DNA from: Clostridiales bacterium
Lineage (GTDB): Bacteria; Bacillota; Clostridia; Lachnospirales; WQUN01
Assembly (NCBI GenBank): GCA_031273705.1
Contig: JAISRJ010000216.1
Span: forward strand, 1-16,998
Direction of reading: 5' to 3'
DNA length: 16,998 nt
Made by a program: the position numbers and the translations under genes. Below the pieces are notes generated by a model. That model searched no databases. It worked only from the letters and a program-made list of their open reading frames with translations, and was not told the DNA's origin. Positions 1 through 10,163 of this stretch are shown here, in pieces (position 1 is the stretch's first letter; each line of letters starts with the position of its first letter).

Positions 1-57
1 GTTCTTCTATTTTAATTTGGTTCTTCTATTTTAATTTGGTTCTTCTATTTTAATATG
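1..57. repeat. 19-bp tandem repeat, three copies
   Basis: The unit gttcttctattttaatttg occurs at 1-19 and 20-38, and again at 39-57 with one change (tt to at near its end). A degenerate start of a fourth unit (gttcctat) follows at 58-65. The array may continue to the left of the window. It is AT-rich, has no open reading frame, and lies upstream of rpoB, where rplL would normally be the neighbour. No function is evident. It is not a CRISPR array, because there are no spacers. Confidence 0.9.
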
Positions 58-79
58 GTTCCTATATTGTTACCGCTTA

Positions 80-122
80 GTGCTTAACTACCCCGGCGCA
101 AAGCGCCGGGGTAGTTAAGCAC
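80..122. terminator. Perfect 20-bp inverted repeat, possible terminator or attenuator before rpoB
   Basis: The left arm is 80-99 and the right arm 103-122, perfectly complementary over 20 bp around an AAA loop, with a GC-rich core next to the loop. As RNA this would be an extremely stable hairpin. There is no T-run on either side, so it does not meet the usual intrinsic terminator pattern. By position it could end or attenuate transcription from the ribosomal protein genes usually found upstream of rpoB, or act as an RNA processing site. The structure is certain; the role is inference. Confidence 0.5.
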
Positions 123-132
123 AGAAAGTAGC

Positions 133-162
133 TTCTATATTTAATCTAATCATTATTATACT
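133..162 (+). promoter_or_regulatory. Possible weak promoter upstream of rpoB
   Basis: A TATACT box at 157-162 is preceded by TTCTAT at 133-138, with 18 nt between them. The -35 match is poor. It lies between the strong hairpin at 80-122 and the rpoB start, where a secondary rpoBC promoter would be useful. The surrounding sequence is very AT-rich, so a chance match is quite possible. Confidence 0.25.
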
Positions 163-216
163 CAATTTTTTGCATAGCTTAAAGGTTAAGGACATTTTAG
201 GGGTGTGATTTGTACT

Positions 217-3200
217 GTGGAAAAAAACAGGATGCACGCGGTAGCAATGGGCAAAGAACAACGCATAAGCTATTCGCGGATCAATGAAGTGCTTGAAATG
301 CCGGATCTGATCGAAATTCAGAAAGACAGCTATAACTGGTTTCTGGAAGAGGGTTTAAGGGAAGTATTTCAAGACGTCTCACCTATAACGGACTTTAGCG
401 GTAATTTGGTTTTAGAATTTATAGATTTTTCGCTGGACAGTGAGCCAAAATACTCTATTGACGAGTGCAAGGAGAGGGACGCGACCTACGAAGCCCCCAT
501 GCACGTTAAATGCCGCCTGCGCAATAAGGAAGTCGCTGAAATAAAAGAGCAGGATATTTTTATGGGCAATTTTCCCCTAATGACTGATAACGGCACGTTT
601 ATTATAAACGGGGCGGAGCGCGTAATAGTCAGTCAGTTAATGCGTTCGCCCGGTATATATTACACTATAGACCATGACAAGATTGGCAAACAGCTTTATT
701 CATCGCAGATTATTCCAAATCGCGGCGCGTGGTTGGAATTTGAGACAGACTCCAACGACGTGTTTTATGTGCGTGTGGATAGAACGCGCAAGGTACCTGT
801 TTCGGTGTTGATCCGCTCATTAGGTATCGGTACGGATGCCGAAATTATTGAGCTGTTCGGCGATGAACCTAAAATTTTGGCTACCATTGAAAAGGACATC
901 GCGAAATCTCACGAGGATGGTCTAATCGAGATCTACAAGCGTATTCGACCGGGTGAGCCGCCGACTATCGAGAGTTCGGAATCACTGTTAAAGAGTATGT
1001 TCTTCGACCCTAAGAGATATGATCTCGCTAAAGTCGGAAGATATAAATACAATAAAAAATTATCTTATCGGAATATAATTAAGGGCTTCGCGTTGGCGGA
1101 TGATGTTTTCGACCCTATAACACATGAGTTAATAGCGGCCGCGGAAACCGTCGTAACCGCAGAGCTTGCGGATACAATTCAAGATGCCGGTGTGCCTTCG
1201 GTCAGTGTATTGACGGAGGAACGCAAAGTTAAAGTTTTGAGCAATATGGCTGTAAGTATCGATAAATACTTGGAACCCTTTGGTTTAAAAGCAAAGTCTT
1301 TAGGTATAAAGGAAAGGGTCTATTATCCGGCTTTAAGAAATCTGCTGGAAGACGGGCCCGATGTCGTAGAGCTTGAGAGACGTATTAAAAATAACTTGCA
1401 TCGTTTGGTACCTAAAAGTATTACCGTGGAAGATATTCTGGCTTCGATCAATTATGTTTGTCATTTGGATTATGGCGTCGGAGCAAAAGACGATATCGAT
1501 CATCTGGGCAACAGACGGATCCGCGCGGTCGGAGAGTTACTGCAAAATCAGTTCCGAATCGGATTGTCGCGCATGGAGCGTGTTGTGCGTGAACGCATGA
1601 CAGTACAGGACATGGATATAGTAACTCCACAGGCGCTAATTAATATTCGTCCGGTCACCGCCGCTATTAAAGAATTTTTTGGAAGTTCGCAGTTGTCGCA
1701 GTTTATGGGGCAGACCAATCCGTTGGATGAACTCTCTCATAAACGCAGGCTGTCGGCTTTGGGGCCCGGGGGATTATCCCGCGATCGCGCGGGCTTTGAG
1801 GTGCGCGACGTGCATGGTTCTCATTACGGGCGCATGTGCCCCATTGAGACCCCCGAAGGCCCGAACATTGGATTAATAAACTCGCTTTCGACCTTTGCGA
1901 GGATTAATGAATATGGATTCATAGAGGCACCTTATCGGGTGGTGGATCATACGGAATCCATACCGCGAGTTACCAACGAATTCATATACTTTACCGCCGA
2001 CGAGGAAGAAAATTTCACTGTCGCGCAAGCTAATGAGCCGTTGGATGAGCAAGGGCATTTTGTTCACAGAAAAGTTTCCGGACGGTTGCGTGAGGATATT
2101 TTAGAAGTTGACAGATCGAACATCGATCTGATGGACGTTTCACCCAAACAAATTGTGTCGGTCGCCACCGCTTTGATCCCGTTTTTGGAGAATGACGACG
2201 TTACCCGCGCTTTAATGGGTTCCAACATGCAGCGTCAGGCTGTGCCGCTACTTGTAACGCAATCGCCCATAGTAGGAACCGGCATGGAATATAAGACAGC
2301 CTATGACTCCGGCGTTTGTATCATCTGCAAAAATGACGGGGCTGTGGAGAGCGTAACGGCGAATCAAATTATAGTGGCTGCTGATAACGGTGAGCGGAAT
2401 TTGTATCGTCTAACAAAGTTTATGCGATCCAACCAGGGCACATGTATAAATCAACGTCCGATTGTAAAAAAAGGGCAGCGAATCGAAAAAGGCGACATTA
2501 TGGCGGACGGCCCCTCTACGGACAAGGGCGAGCTGGCTTTGGGTAAAAATCCGCTGATAGGATTTATGACTTGGGAAGGTTACAATTACGAGGATGCCAT
2601 TTTACTCAGCGAGAGATTGGTTGAGGAGGATGTGTACAAGTCTGTTCATATAGAGGAATTTGAGGCGGAATCACGCGACACCAAACTGGGACCGGAGGAG
2701 ATTACCCGCGATATTCCAAATATCGGCGACGAAGCTTTGAAAGATCTGGACAGCGACGGTATTATACGCATAGGCGCGGAAGTTCAGCCCAATGATATTT
2801 TGGTCGGAAAGGTAACGCCGAAGGGAGAGACGGAATTAACCGCCGAAGAACGTTTATTACGGGCCATTTTCGGAGAAAAAGCGCGTGAGGTGCGCGATAC
2901 TTCTTTACGTGTGCCTCATGGTGAAAGCGGAATTATTGTTGATGTTAAAGTGTTTACCCGAGAGAACAAAGACGAATTACCTCCCGGTGTAAATAAGCAA
3001 GTACGTGTTTATATAGCTCAAAAACGAAAAATTTCTGTCGGTGATAAAATGGCGGGTCGGCATGGCAACAAAGGTGTTATCTCTAGGGTGCTGCCTGTGG
3101 AAGATATGCCGTTTATGCCTAACGGCAGACCTTTGGATATAGTGCTTAACCCCCTTGGGGTGCCTTCTCGGATGAATATTGGGCAGGTATTAGAGGTTCA

Positions 3201-4212
3201 CTTAGGGCTTGCCGCGAAAGTTCTGGGATGGAAGGTAGCTACTCCGGTATTTGATGGCGCGAACGAAGTGGACATTATGGATACTTTGGAACTGGCTAAC
3301 GACTATGTTAATATGCGCTGGATAGACTTTGCTAATAAATGGCAGGAAATTCTGGATGAAGATATGTTTGAGCAGCTGGAGAGCAATCGTGGAAACAGGG
3401 CTGAATGGAAAGGTGTTCCGATTAGTCGGGACGGAAAAATTCAATTGAGGGACGGACGGAGCGGCGAATATTTTGATAATCCCGTAACCGTAGGCTTCAT
3501 GCACTATTTGAAGTTACATCACTTGGTGGATGATAAGATTCACGCCCGCAGCACGGGTCCGTATTCCTTGGTAACGCAGCAGCCGCTTGGCGGTAAGGCG
3601 CAGTTTGGAGGACAGCGGTTTGGAGAGATGGAAGTGTGGGCGTTGGAAGCGTATGGGGCGTCCTATACTTTACAAGAGATTTTAACCGTAAAGTCCGACG
3701 ATGTCGTTGGGCGCGTAAAAACCTATGAGGCTATTGTAAAAGGCGAGAATATACCCCAACCCGGCGTACCGGAATCCTTCAAAGTATTATTGAAAGAATT
3801 GCAGGCTTTGACTTTGGATGTACGGGTATTGCTTGCGGATTCCACTGAAGTGGAGATAAAAGAATCCGTGGACGATGTGGAAGATCTGTCGGTTAATATA
3901 GAGGGCGCCGAGCCGGACGACGATGTGGATAAAGGATATATTCGCAAGAATGCCAGCAGGGTTCGGCTGTCGAATAAAAAACCGGCTCTTTTGATAGAGG
4001 ACGATTCGGAGCTGGATTTGGAAACGGATGATGATACGGAGGATGTTCTGGACGAGGACGAGATTGTCGAAGACGAGATTATAGAGGATGAGATTGCGGA
4101 CGAGGATATAGTAGACGAGGTTGAGGATGACGTAGAAGCGGAAGAAATTGTAGACGAGATGGTTGACGAGAAGGATTTTTTCTTGGAGGATGCTGAAGCG
4201 GAAGTTAAGTAA
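217..4212 (+). CDS. rpoB: DNA-directed RNA polymerase subunit beta
   Basis: This is the beta subunit of RNA polymerase, which forms the active centre with beta'. The full conserved order is present: N-terminal protrusion and lobes, the rifampicin-binding region around residues 490-565, and the catalytic segment [12 protein letters not shown] with K944 and K952. I chose the GTG at 217 because the protein then opens [13 protein letters not shown], as in Lachnospiraceae homologues, with an AGGGGTG site at 199-205 upstream. An in-frame GTG at 205 is possible (4 residues longer). The product is 1331 residues, longer than most family members, because residues 1261-1331 form a very acidic tail (41 of 71 are Asp or Glu). 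Residue 498 is Gly where E. coli has D516. rpoC follows after 29 nt, so the two are surely co-transcribed. Confidence 0.98.
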   Translation: MEKNRMHAVAMGKEQRISYSRINEVLEMPDLIEIQKDSYNWFLEEGLREVFQDVSPITDFSGNLVLEFIDFSLDSEPKYSIDECKERDATYEAPMHVKCRLRNKEVAEIKEQDIFMGNFPLMTDNGTFIINGAERVIVSQLMRSPGIYYTIDHDKIGKQLYSSQIIPNRGAWLEFETDSNDVFYVRVDRTRKVPVSVLIRSLGIGTDAEIIELFGDEPKILATIEKDIAKSHEDGLIEIYKRIRPGEPPTIESSESLLKSMFFDPKRYDLAKVGRYKYNKKLSYRNIIKGFALADDVFDPITHELIAAAETVVTAELADTIQDAGVPSVSVLTEERKVKVLSNMAVSIDKYLEPFGLKAKSLGIKERVYYPALRNLLEDGPDVVELERRIKNNLHRLVPKSITVEDILASINYVCHLDYGVGAKDDIDHLGNRRIRAVGELLQNQFRIGLSRMERVVRERMTVQDMDIVTPQALINIRPVTAAIKEFFGSSQLSQFMGQTNPLDELSHKRRLSALGPGGLSRDRAGFEVRDVHGSHYGRMCPIETPEGPNIGLINSLSTFARINEYGFIEAPYRVVDHTESIPRVTNEFIYFTADEEENFTVAQANEPLDEQGHFVHRKVSGRLREDILEVDRSNIDLMDVSPKQIVSVATALIPFLENDDVTRALMGSNMQRQAVPLLVTQSPIVGTGMEYKTAYDSGVCIICKNDGAVESVTANQIIVAADNGERNLYRLTKFMRSNQGTCINQRPIVKKGQRIEKGDIMADGPSTDKGELALGKNPLIGFMTWEGYNYEDAILLSERLVEEDVYKSVHIEEFEAESRDTKLGPEEITRDIPNIGDEALKDLDSDGIIRIGAEVQPNDILVGKVTPKGETELTAEERLLRAIFGEKAREVRDTSLRVPHGESGIIVDVKVFTRENKDELPPGVNKQVRVYIAQKRKISVGDKMAGRHGNKGVISRVLPVEDMPFMPNGRPLDIVLNPLGVPSRMNIGQVLEVHLGLAAKVLGWKVATPVFDGANEVDIMDTLELANDYVNMRWIDFANKWQEILDEDMFEQLESNRGNRAEWKGVPISRDGKIQLRDGRSGEYFDNPVTVGFMHYLKLHHLVDDKIHARSTGPYSLVTQQPLGGKAQFGGQRFGEMEVWALEAYGASYTLQEILTVKSDDVVGRVKTYEAIVKGENIPQPGVPESFKVLLKELQALTLDVRVLLADSTEVEIKESVDDVEDLSVNIEGAEPDDDVDKGYIRKNASRVRLSNKKPALLIEDDSELDLETDDDTEDVLDEDEIVEDEIIEDEIADEDIVDEVEDDVEAEEIVDEMVDEKDFFLEDAEAEVK

Positions 4213-4241
4213 ACACGTCCATTAATGAAGGAGATGGCTGG

Positions 4242-7200
4242 ATGACTCCACAAAACAACGATCAAGCGATAGCTTTCGATTCGATAAAGATTGGATTGGC
4301 GTCGCCCGAAAAAATTCGGGAGTGGTCGCGCGGCGAGGTTAAGAAGCCGGAGACAATCAACTACAGAACTCTAAAGCCGGAACGCGATGGTCTGTTCTGC
4401 GAGCGGATTTTTGGACCTCAGAAAGACTGGGAGTGTCACTGCGGAAAATACAAGCGGATTAGGTATAAAGGCGTAGTATGCGACCGATGTGGTGTGGAAG
4501 TTACCAAGTCGAAGGTTCGGCGTGAGCGCATGGGGCATATCGAATTGGCGGCTCCTGTTTCACACATTTGGTATTTTCGGGGTATTCCCAGCAGAATGGG
4601 TTTGATTTTGGGCATGTCGCCCCGCTCGCTGGAAAAGGTGCTTTACTTTGTATCGTATGTAGTTCTGGACCCCGGTGTGGATACGGGTATGATTCAAAAG
4701 CAGCTCCTTACGGAAAAAGAATATCGTGACGCGCTGGATAAATTCGGCAATACATTTCGAGTAAGCATGGGCGCGGAGGCGATTAAGGAATTACTTCAGT
4801 CAATTGATGTTGAAAAAGAATCCATCGAGTTAAAAACCGCGTTGCAGACCGCGACCGGTCAAAAGCGCGTCAGGTATATTAAAAAACTGGAGGTAATCGA
4901 GTCTTTCCGTCTGTCAGGCAATCATCCTGAATGGATGATTTTAGACGCGATTCCGGTTATACCGCCGGACTTGCGTCCGATGGTTCAGTTGGATGGCGGT
5001 CGGTTCGCCACTTCCGATCTAAATGATTTGTATCGCAGGGTAATTAACAGGAATAACCGTTTAAAACGCCTGTTGGATTTAGGCGCGCCTGATATTATTG
5101 TAAGAAATGAAAAACGCATGTTGCAGGAAGCCGTAGACGCCCTTATAGATAACGGGCGGCGCGGACGCCCTGTGACCGGTCCGGGTAATAGAGCTTTAAA
5201 ATCGCTGTCTGATTTGCTTAAGGGCAAGCAAGGCAGGTTTAGACAGAACTTACTTGGCAAGCGCGTGGACTACTCCGGTCGTTCGGTAATCGTTGTGGGA
5301 CCGTCGCTGAAGATCTATCAATGCGGATTGCCTCGTGAGATGGCAATAGAATTATTCAAGCCGTTTGTAATGAAGAAACTTACTCAAAGCAATCAGGCTC
5401 ACAATATAAAATCAGCCAAACGCATGGTCGAGCGGTTACAGCCGGAGGTTTGGGACGCGTTGGAGGATGTTATAAAGGAACATCCTGTAATGCTTAATCG
5501 CGCCCCGACATTGCACAGACTGGGTATTCAAGCTTTTGAGCCGGTGCTGGTTGAGGGTAGAGCGCTTAAACTGCATCCACTGGTATGCACCGCTTATAAC
5601 GCCGACTTCGACGGCGACCAAATGGCGGTTCACGTGCCTCTGTCCGTAGAGGCGCAGGCAGAATGCAGATTCCTGCTGCTTTCTCCTAATAACCTGTTAA
5701 AACCATCAGATGGAGCGCCGGTAACGGTGCCGACTCAGGATATGGTTTTGGGCATATATTATCTTACGTTGGACAAAGATGATGAATTCGGCGAGGGCAA
5801 GATCTTTAAGGATGAAAGAGAGGCTGTGCTGGCGTATGATAATAATGCCGTTAGCCTACACGCCAAAATAAAAGTACGACGCACTCTGGTTATAAATGGC
5901 GAGGAACATTCCAGGATTGTGGATTCTACCGTTGGGCGCATAATATTTAATGAAGTTATACCGCAGGATATAGGTTTTGTGGATAGGACGGAATTTGAGA
6001 ATAAGTTTTTATACGAAATAAGTTTCTTGACAGACCGCAAGGCGTTAGGACGCATTATAAATCGCTGTATTAATAAGTATGGATCTACGGATACCGCCGT
6101 CGTTCTGGATAACATTAAACGGTTGGGATTCCAATATTCCACCAGGGGCGCGTTGACGGTATCTGTCTCGGATATGGAAATACCCTCGTCAAAGAAAGAG
6201 CTTATAGACGAAGCCGAAAACATGGTCGATCAAATCACGAAGATGTTCCGGCGCGGCATGATGACGGACGAGGAGCGGCACAACAAAGTAATCAGCGCGT
6301 GGAATGAGACTAACGATAAAATATCCGACGCTCTGTTGAATGGCTTGGGCAAGTATAACAATATCTTTATGATGGCTAACTCAGGCGCGCGTGGTTCCAA
6401 TAACCAAATCCGCCAGCTTGCGGGTATGCGTGGTTTGATGGCTAGCCCGTCGGGCGGTATTTTAGAACTGCCCATTAAATCTAATTTCCGTGAGGGGCTA
6501 AGTGTTCTGGAATACTTTATTTCCGCTCACGGAGCGCGCAAAGGATTATCCGACACGGCTTTAAGAACAGCGGATTCCGGTTATTTGACTCGTCGGCTGG
6601 TGGATGTGTCACAGGATATAATTATTCGCGAGTGGGATTGTGTAAATGACGACGAACAGAAACCCGGGATGTGGATTAGTGTATTTCGGGATGTGGTAAA
6701 CGGCGTTATCGAATCACTACAGGATCGGGCGCGTGGTCGCTGGGCGGTGGATGAGATTGTGGATCCGGAATCAGGCGAGGTTATAGTGCCGGCGGATACG
6801 TTGATTAGCCCCGACCAAGCGGAGCGGATTGAAAGGGCCGGAATTGAGAAGATTCATATTCGTACTGTCTTGACTTGCAGGTCGCGAATCGGCTTGTGTT
6901 CCAAGTGCTACGGGGCGAATATGGCAAGCGGACGGATAGTTCGTATTGGTGAGGCTATTGGTACGATTGCGGCGCAGTCTATCGGTGAACCAGGAACTCA
7001 GCTTACGATGAGAACGTTCCACACGGGCGGTATAGCAAGCAATGAGGATATTACCCAAGGTCTGCCTCGTGTCGAGGAGCTGTTTGAGGCGCGCAAGCCC
7101 AAAGGTTTGGCGATAATAGCCGAGAATAAAGGGCGAGTGAGTGTCAACGACAGCAAGAAAAAGCGTGAGGTAATTATTACGGATGATGAAACAGGCGAGA

Positions 7201-7799
7201 GCAAGGATTATTTGATACCATATGGCTCTCGTATCAAAGTATTGAATGGGGCGTCGGTTGAGGCGGGTGATGAGTTAACCGAGGGTAGCGTTTACCCCCA
7301 TGATATTCTTAAAATAAAAGGTCTGCGCGGAGTGCAGGATTACATGCTCCAAGAAGTTCAGCATGTGTATAGATTGCAGGGCGTGGATATTAATGATAAG
7401 CATATAGAAGTTATAGTTCGGCAAATGTTGAAGCGGGTAAAAATTGACGAGAATGGCGACTCGGAATTCCTGCCGGGCAGTCTGGTGGATTGGTTGGAGT
7501 TTGAGGAAGTTAATACAGAGCTAGAGGCTAAAGGATTAACGCCGGCTACCGGTTCGCGTGTGTTGCTGGGCATAACAAAGGCTTCGCTTGCAACGGATTC
7601 ATTCCTCTCAGCGGCGAGTTTTCAAGAAACCACTAGAGTTCTGACCGAAGCGGCGATAAAAGGTAAAATTGATCCGCTGATTGGCTTGAAAGAAAATGTC
7701 ATTATCGGCAAGCTTATCCCCGCCGGAACAGGTATGCAAACCTATCAGGCGATAGAGGTAGAGGCTGCCGAAAAATTTGATGAGGACGACGATTATTAA
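4242..7799 (+). CDS. rpoC: DNA-directed RNA polymerase subunit beta'
   Basis: This is the beta' subunit of RNA polymerase. The catalytic magnesium-binding motif NADFDGDQ spans residues 453-460, with aspartates at 455, 457 and 459. The N-terminal zinc site is C65, C67, C80, C83, and the second zinc site is C800, C879, C886, C889. The bridge helix and trigger loop region follows at about 780-930, including the [16 protein letters not shown] stretch. At 1185 residues it has the normal Firmicutes length, without the large insertions seen in Gram-negative forms. The ATG at 4242 has an AAGGAG site at 4228-4233, 8 nt upstream. It ends in TAA at 7797-7799, and the transcript then runs into the inverted-repeat element region at 7808-8061. 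No frameshift or missing key residue is seen. Confidence 0.98.
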   Translation: MTPQNNDQAIAFDSIKIGLASPEKIREWSRGEVKKPETINYRTLKPERDGLFCERIFGPQKDWECHCGKYKRIRYKGVVCDRCGVEVTKSKVRRERMGHIELAAPVSHIWYFRGIPSRMGLILGMSPRSLEKVLYFVSYVVLDPGVDTGMIQKQLLTEKEYRDALDKFGNTFRVSMGAEAIKELLQSIDVEKESIELKTALQTATGQKRVRYIKKLEVIESFRLSGNHPEWMILDAIPVIPPDLRPMVQLDGGRFATSDLNDLYRRVINRNNRLKRLLDLGAPDIIVRNEKRMLQEAVDALIDNGRRGRPVTGPGNRALKSLSDLLKGKQGRFRQNLLGKRVDYSGRSVIVVGPSLKIYQCGLPREMAIELFKPFVMKKLTQSNQAHNIKSAKRMVERLQPEVWDALEDVIKEHPVMLNRAPTLHRLGIQAFEPVLVEGRALKLHPLVCTAYNADFDGDQMAVHVPLSVEAQAECRFLLLSPNNLLKPSDGAPVTVPTQDMVLGIYYLTLDKDDEFGEGKIFKDEREAVLAYDNNAVSLHAKIKVRRTLVINGEEHSRIVDSTVGRIIFNEVIPQDIGFVDRTEFENKFLYEISFLTDRKALGRIINRCINKYGSTDTAVVLDNIKRLGFQYSTRGALTVSVSDMEIPSSKKELIDEAENMVDQITKMFRRGMMTDEERHNKVISAWNETNDKISDALLNGLGKYNNIFMMANSGARGSNNQIRQLAGMRGLMASPSGGILELPIKSNFREGLSVLEYFISAHGARKGLSDTALRTADSGYLTRRLVDVSQDIIIREWDCVNDDEQKPGMWISVFRDVVNGVIESLQDRARGRWAVDEIVDPESGEVIVPADTLISPDQAERIERAGIEKIHIRTVLTCRSRIGLCSKCYGANMASGRIVRIGEAIGTIAAQSIGEPGTQLTMRTFHTGGIASNEDITQGLPRVEELFEARKPKGLAIIAENKGRVSVNDSKKKREVIITDDETGESKDYLIPYGSRIKVLNGASVEAGDELTEGSVYPHDILKIKGLRGVQDYMLQEVQHVYRLQGVDINDKHIEVIVRQMLKRVKIDENGDSEFLPGSLVDWLEFEEVNTELEAKGLTPATGSRVLLGITKASLATDSFLSAASFQETTRVLTEAAIKGKIDPLIGLKENVIIGKLIPAGTGMQTYQAIEVEAAEKFDEDDDY

Positions 7800-7807
7800 G
7801 AGTGTTC

Positions 7808-7959
7808 CGCGTGGTTCTTTTACGCCCCGGGGCGGCATAATCGCACAACCCTTCACAAGGCGCTTGTTGGCGTATTGTGAAAGGGTATTGCGCGTGGTTC
7901 TTCTACGCCCCAGGGCGGCAGAATCGCAACACCCCTTCACAAGGCGCTTGTTGGCGTAT
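7808..7959. repeat. Tandem direct duplication, period about 83 bp
   Basis: Positions 7808-7875 and 7891-7959 are near-identical direct copies (about 68 bp each, a handful of mismatches and one indel). Each begins cgcgtggttctt, runs through the left end of the inverted-repeat element and continues past cttcacaaggcgcttgttgg. The second copy belongs to the full-length element at 7907-8061; the first belongs to a shortened relative. Confidence 0.85.
7824..7893. repeat. Shortened relative of the inverted-repeat element
   Basis: It carries the left end of the element (gccccggggcggc at 7824) and the cacaaggcgcttgttggcg segment. It then jumps to a sequence resembling the start of the right arm (ttgtgaaagggtattgcg), without the central part or the distal right end. 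The sides acccttcacaa (7848-7858) and ttgtgaaagggt (7875-7886) can pair, with one bulge, to form a compact hairpin. It looks like an internally deleted copy. It lies directly upstream of the full-length copy and just downstream of the rpoC stop. Confidence 0.6.
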
Positions 7960-8061
7960 CGACGCGCTGCTGCGTATAAAGGCCAAAACTACCGCCGCAA
8001 TGACATACACGCAAAGCTGCGCTGTGGTGAAGGGGTTTATGCGAAACTGCCGCCCTGGGGC
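7907..8061. mobile_element. 155-bp element with about 40-bp terminal inverted repeats (MITE-like, copy A)
   Basis: The left end (7907 to about 7946) and the reverse complement of the right end (about 8020-8061) align over about 40 bp. They share gccccagggcggcag, then TCGC, then CCCCTTCAC. The only clear difference near the tip is AA on the left versus TT on the right after ggcggcag. No protein is encoded. A related 153-bp element sits at 15642-15794 with the same tip and the same cacaaggcgctt segment inside. This pattern fits a non-autonomous miniature transposable element or a large REP-like palindrome; no clear target duplication is seen. The right end is followed by TTTTT (8062-8066), so the folded element could end rpoBC transcription. 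The whole 7800-8147 gap contains only these repeats and no credible gene. Confidence 0.7.
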
Positions 8062-8147
8062 TTTTTATGGGCCGGTGGCCTTTATGGTAAGAAGAGGAAT
8101 TGCCACTGGAAGGCGGAATCGAAGCGAAATTGACGCGGTGTGACAGT

Positions 8148-10127
8148 CTATTGTCCCGCGGCAGAACTCGACTGCCGTTGCTCGGTTGGAATAGACATGT
8201 CGCCCCAATCTCCACCTTCCGGAGGCTGCCCGCCATCTGGGGATCCTCCAGATGGACGCTGCCTTCCACCTCCGGGGAATTGTCCTCCGTCAGGACGTTG
8301 TCCGTCTTCGGGGAATTGTCCGTCTTCGGGGAATTGTCCGCCTTCAGGACGCTGACCACCGCCGGGGCGTTGACCGCCGCCTCCAGTGCCTGCAGTCGAT
8401 GTCGTTAAGAGTGTAGAGCCGCTGTAAATATCATAACTTTTCTCGCTTGCAATATCCGGTGATGAAAAAGCAACCTTGTTTACGGTTACATCCGGATTGT
8501 AAGTAATTAATACAGCGCCGTCTTTTTGAACGGTTATGATCTCTCCCGCGTTGATAGTCGATTCGGTGTATACATAGCTTTGTGTCGAATCACCGGTCGG
8601 ATTTATTCCGGTGCTTAATGTGCCCGCGTAGATTATAACGCCGCCGGTAAATGTGACTGTGCCGTCCGTGTCCAGCGCGTCTCCGTCCCTGCTCGCGATA
8701 GACTGTGTTATAAGCTGACCGCCGCTGATTGCGATGGCTCCGTTAGAATCAATTCCGTCACCTTCGGTTGTTAATTTAATAGTGCCGCCACTAATATCTA
8801 TTATGTTATTTCCGCCGCCTTTAAAATGATCCCTTCCGAAACCGCCTGTTATGTCGCTTTCGTCGCTGCCACCCGCGGCGTTCATACCATCGTCCGTTGA
8901 TACAGAAATTATTGTACCTCCGGAAATGTAGATGTTATTACCCTCCAACCCTTCGTATGATTGATTTACCGATATGCTTCCACCTTGGACTGTCAAATCC
9001 CCGTCCGCGTGGATACCATCGTCGCCTGTCGCAATTATAAATTCGCCCGCGCTTATTATTATATTGCCATTGGAGTGAAGCGCGTCGTCCGCGCTGTCAA
9101 TCGTAAATGTTCCGCCGGAAATATAAAGATCACCGGATGTCTTTATTCCCTTGTAACTATCCGATTCCTCTGCATCGGCGCTTGCGTTAGATTCCGCTTG
9201 CGATACCCCGCCGCCGGCTACTAAGTTAAAAATCCCTCCTTTTATGTTAAGGCTCGTATCGGATTGCACAGCGTCGTGAGCGGACGTAATTTCAAATGTA
9301 CCCTCCGAAATAATCATCCAGCCTTTGTCCGAGTCGGATTCGTTATTTGTCTGAATGCCGTCGCCGCCGGCGGCTAATGTAAATGTGCCACCAGTAATTG
9401 TCACGGAGTCATTTCCTCGTATGGCGTGATTTTGGGAAATAATAACAAGATTTCCTCCGGTAATAATCAGATCGTCCTTTGTAGTTACGCCATTATTAAA
9501 ACCCGCGTTGATCGTAAGGCCGCCTTCACCATTAATAGTAAGACTGTCTTTGCAGAATACCGCCGCGTTAGGTTCTTCTTCATCATTGTCCGAGTAAATA
9601 AAATCAGAGCCGCCGTCCGTAACTATATTATTTGAATCTTTCGCTAATGTTAGAATCAATTTGTCACATTGCGAAGCATAAATCGGCGCGCCGACTGGAT
9701 TGGTGATCTCCACTCCGTTCAGCACAATGCGAACAGTGTCGTCTTTATCGGCGTCAATCAATATTTGACCGTTTGTCAATTTGCCGCTGACTTCATATGT
9801 GCCCGCCGAGGAGATTGTAATAATACCGTTTTTCACGGTCGCGCCCTGGCCGGCTATAGTCGCGGAATCTCCGCTAAGCGCGATTTTTACCGCCGCAGCT
9901 GAATCCCAGGTCGTCTCTGTGTCTTGAGATTTAAGATTAGCTTCCGTTTTAAGCGCCGTACTAATTGTCTCCGCAATTTCTGTTTTTTGCTCGGATAAAT
10001 CGTCCGGAGCGGAAGTATGAATTTCAATGCGCGAGGTAGGCGCTACTTCTTCGTTCGTGATCGCCGCGCACCCGGAAATACCGCTAAAAATTACTGCTGT
10101 TGTAATCGCGAATATTCGGATTTTCAA
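8148..10127 (-). CDS. Cthe_2159-type beta-helix carbohydrate-binding lipoprotein
   Basis: A 659-residue exported protein. The signal peptide ends in the lipobox ISGC, so C20 should be lipidated and the protein held on the outer face of the membrane. Residues about 75-560 are successive beta-strand repeats of the type GTFTIDSADDALHSNG, with ISGG and DGI/DGM turns, typical of the Cthe_2159 family (a right-handed parallel beta helix, with cellulose and pectin binding reported for the founding member). Residues 579-659 form a disordered tail of G-Q-R/F-P repeats. The start is TTG at 10125-10127, chosen because a strong GGGAGGAA site (complement of 10133-10140) sits 5-7 nt upstream and a signal peptide follows at once. 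It is the last gene of a five-gene cluster, 36 nt after the DUF4956 gene. The family call is from sequence pattern; the ligand is unknown. Confidence 0.88.
   Translation of the reverse strand: MKIRIFAITTAVIFSGISGCAAITNEEVAPTSRIEIHTSAPDDLSEQKTEIAETISTALKTEANLKSQDTETTWDSAAAVKIALSGDSATIAGQGATVKNGIITISSAGTYEVSGKLTNGQILIDADKDDTVRIVLNGVEITNPVGAPIYASQCDKLILTLAKDSNNIVTDGGSDFIYSDNDEEEPNAAVFCKDSLTINGEGGLTINAGFNNGVTTKDDLIITGGNLVIISQNHAIRGNDSVTITGGTFTLAAGGDGIQTNNESDSDKGWMIISEGTFEITSAHDAVQSDTSLNIKGGIFNLVAGGGVSQAESNASADAEESDSYKGIKTSGDLYISGGTFTIDSADDALHSNGNIIISAGEFIIATGDDGIHADGDLTVQGGSISVNQSYEGLEGNNIYISGGTIISVSTDDGMNAAGGSDESDITGGFGRDHFKGGGNNIIDISGGTIKLTTEGDGIDSNGAIAISGGQLITQSIASRDGDALDTDGTVTFTGGVIIYAGTLSTGINPTGDSTQSYVYTESTINAGEIITVQKDGAVLITYNPDVTVNKVAFSSPDIASEKSYDIYSGSTLLTTSTAGTGGGGQRPGGGQRPEGGQFPEDGQFPEDGQRPDGGQFPGGGRQRPSGGSPDGGQPPEGGDWGDMSIPTEQRQSSSAAGQ
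8301..8336. repeat. Perfect 18-bp tandem duplication in the lipoprotein tail
   Basis: Positions 8301-8318 and 8319-8336 are identical 18-bp units (tccgtcttcggggaattg on the + strand). They encode two successive QFPEDG-type hexapeptides in the Gly/Pro/Gln-rich tail of the beta-helix lipoprotein. Related imperfect units flank them, which suggests slippage or recombination changes the tail length. Confidence 0.85.
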
Positions 10128-10163
10128 TAGAGTTCCTCCCTAATAAATCATTAATTCAGTTTA

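Noticed and set aside
3723..4265. A 180-residue serine-rich open frame on the - strand
   Set aside because: It is the antisense reading of the acidic rpoB tail; GAN codons read backwards give serine-rich sequence. No ribosome binding site or family match.
7777..8143. Two overlapping + strand open frames (118 and 88 residues) after rpoC
   Set aside because: They start inside or just after rpoC and translate the inverted-repeat elements; the repeated DNA gives repeated peptide in different frames, with no ribosome binding site.
7937..8408. Open frames on both strands across the lipoprotein 3' end
   Set aside because: They are out-of-frame readings of the Gly/Pro repeat region, which stays open in several frames because of its 18-bp periodicity.
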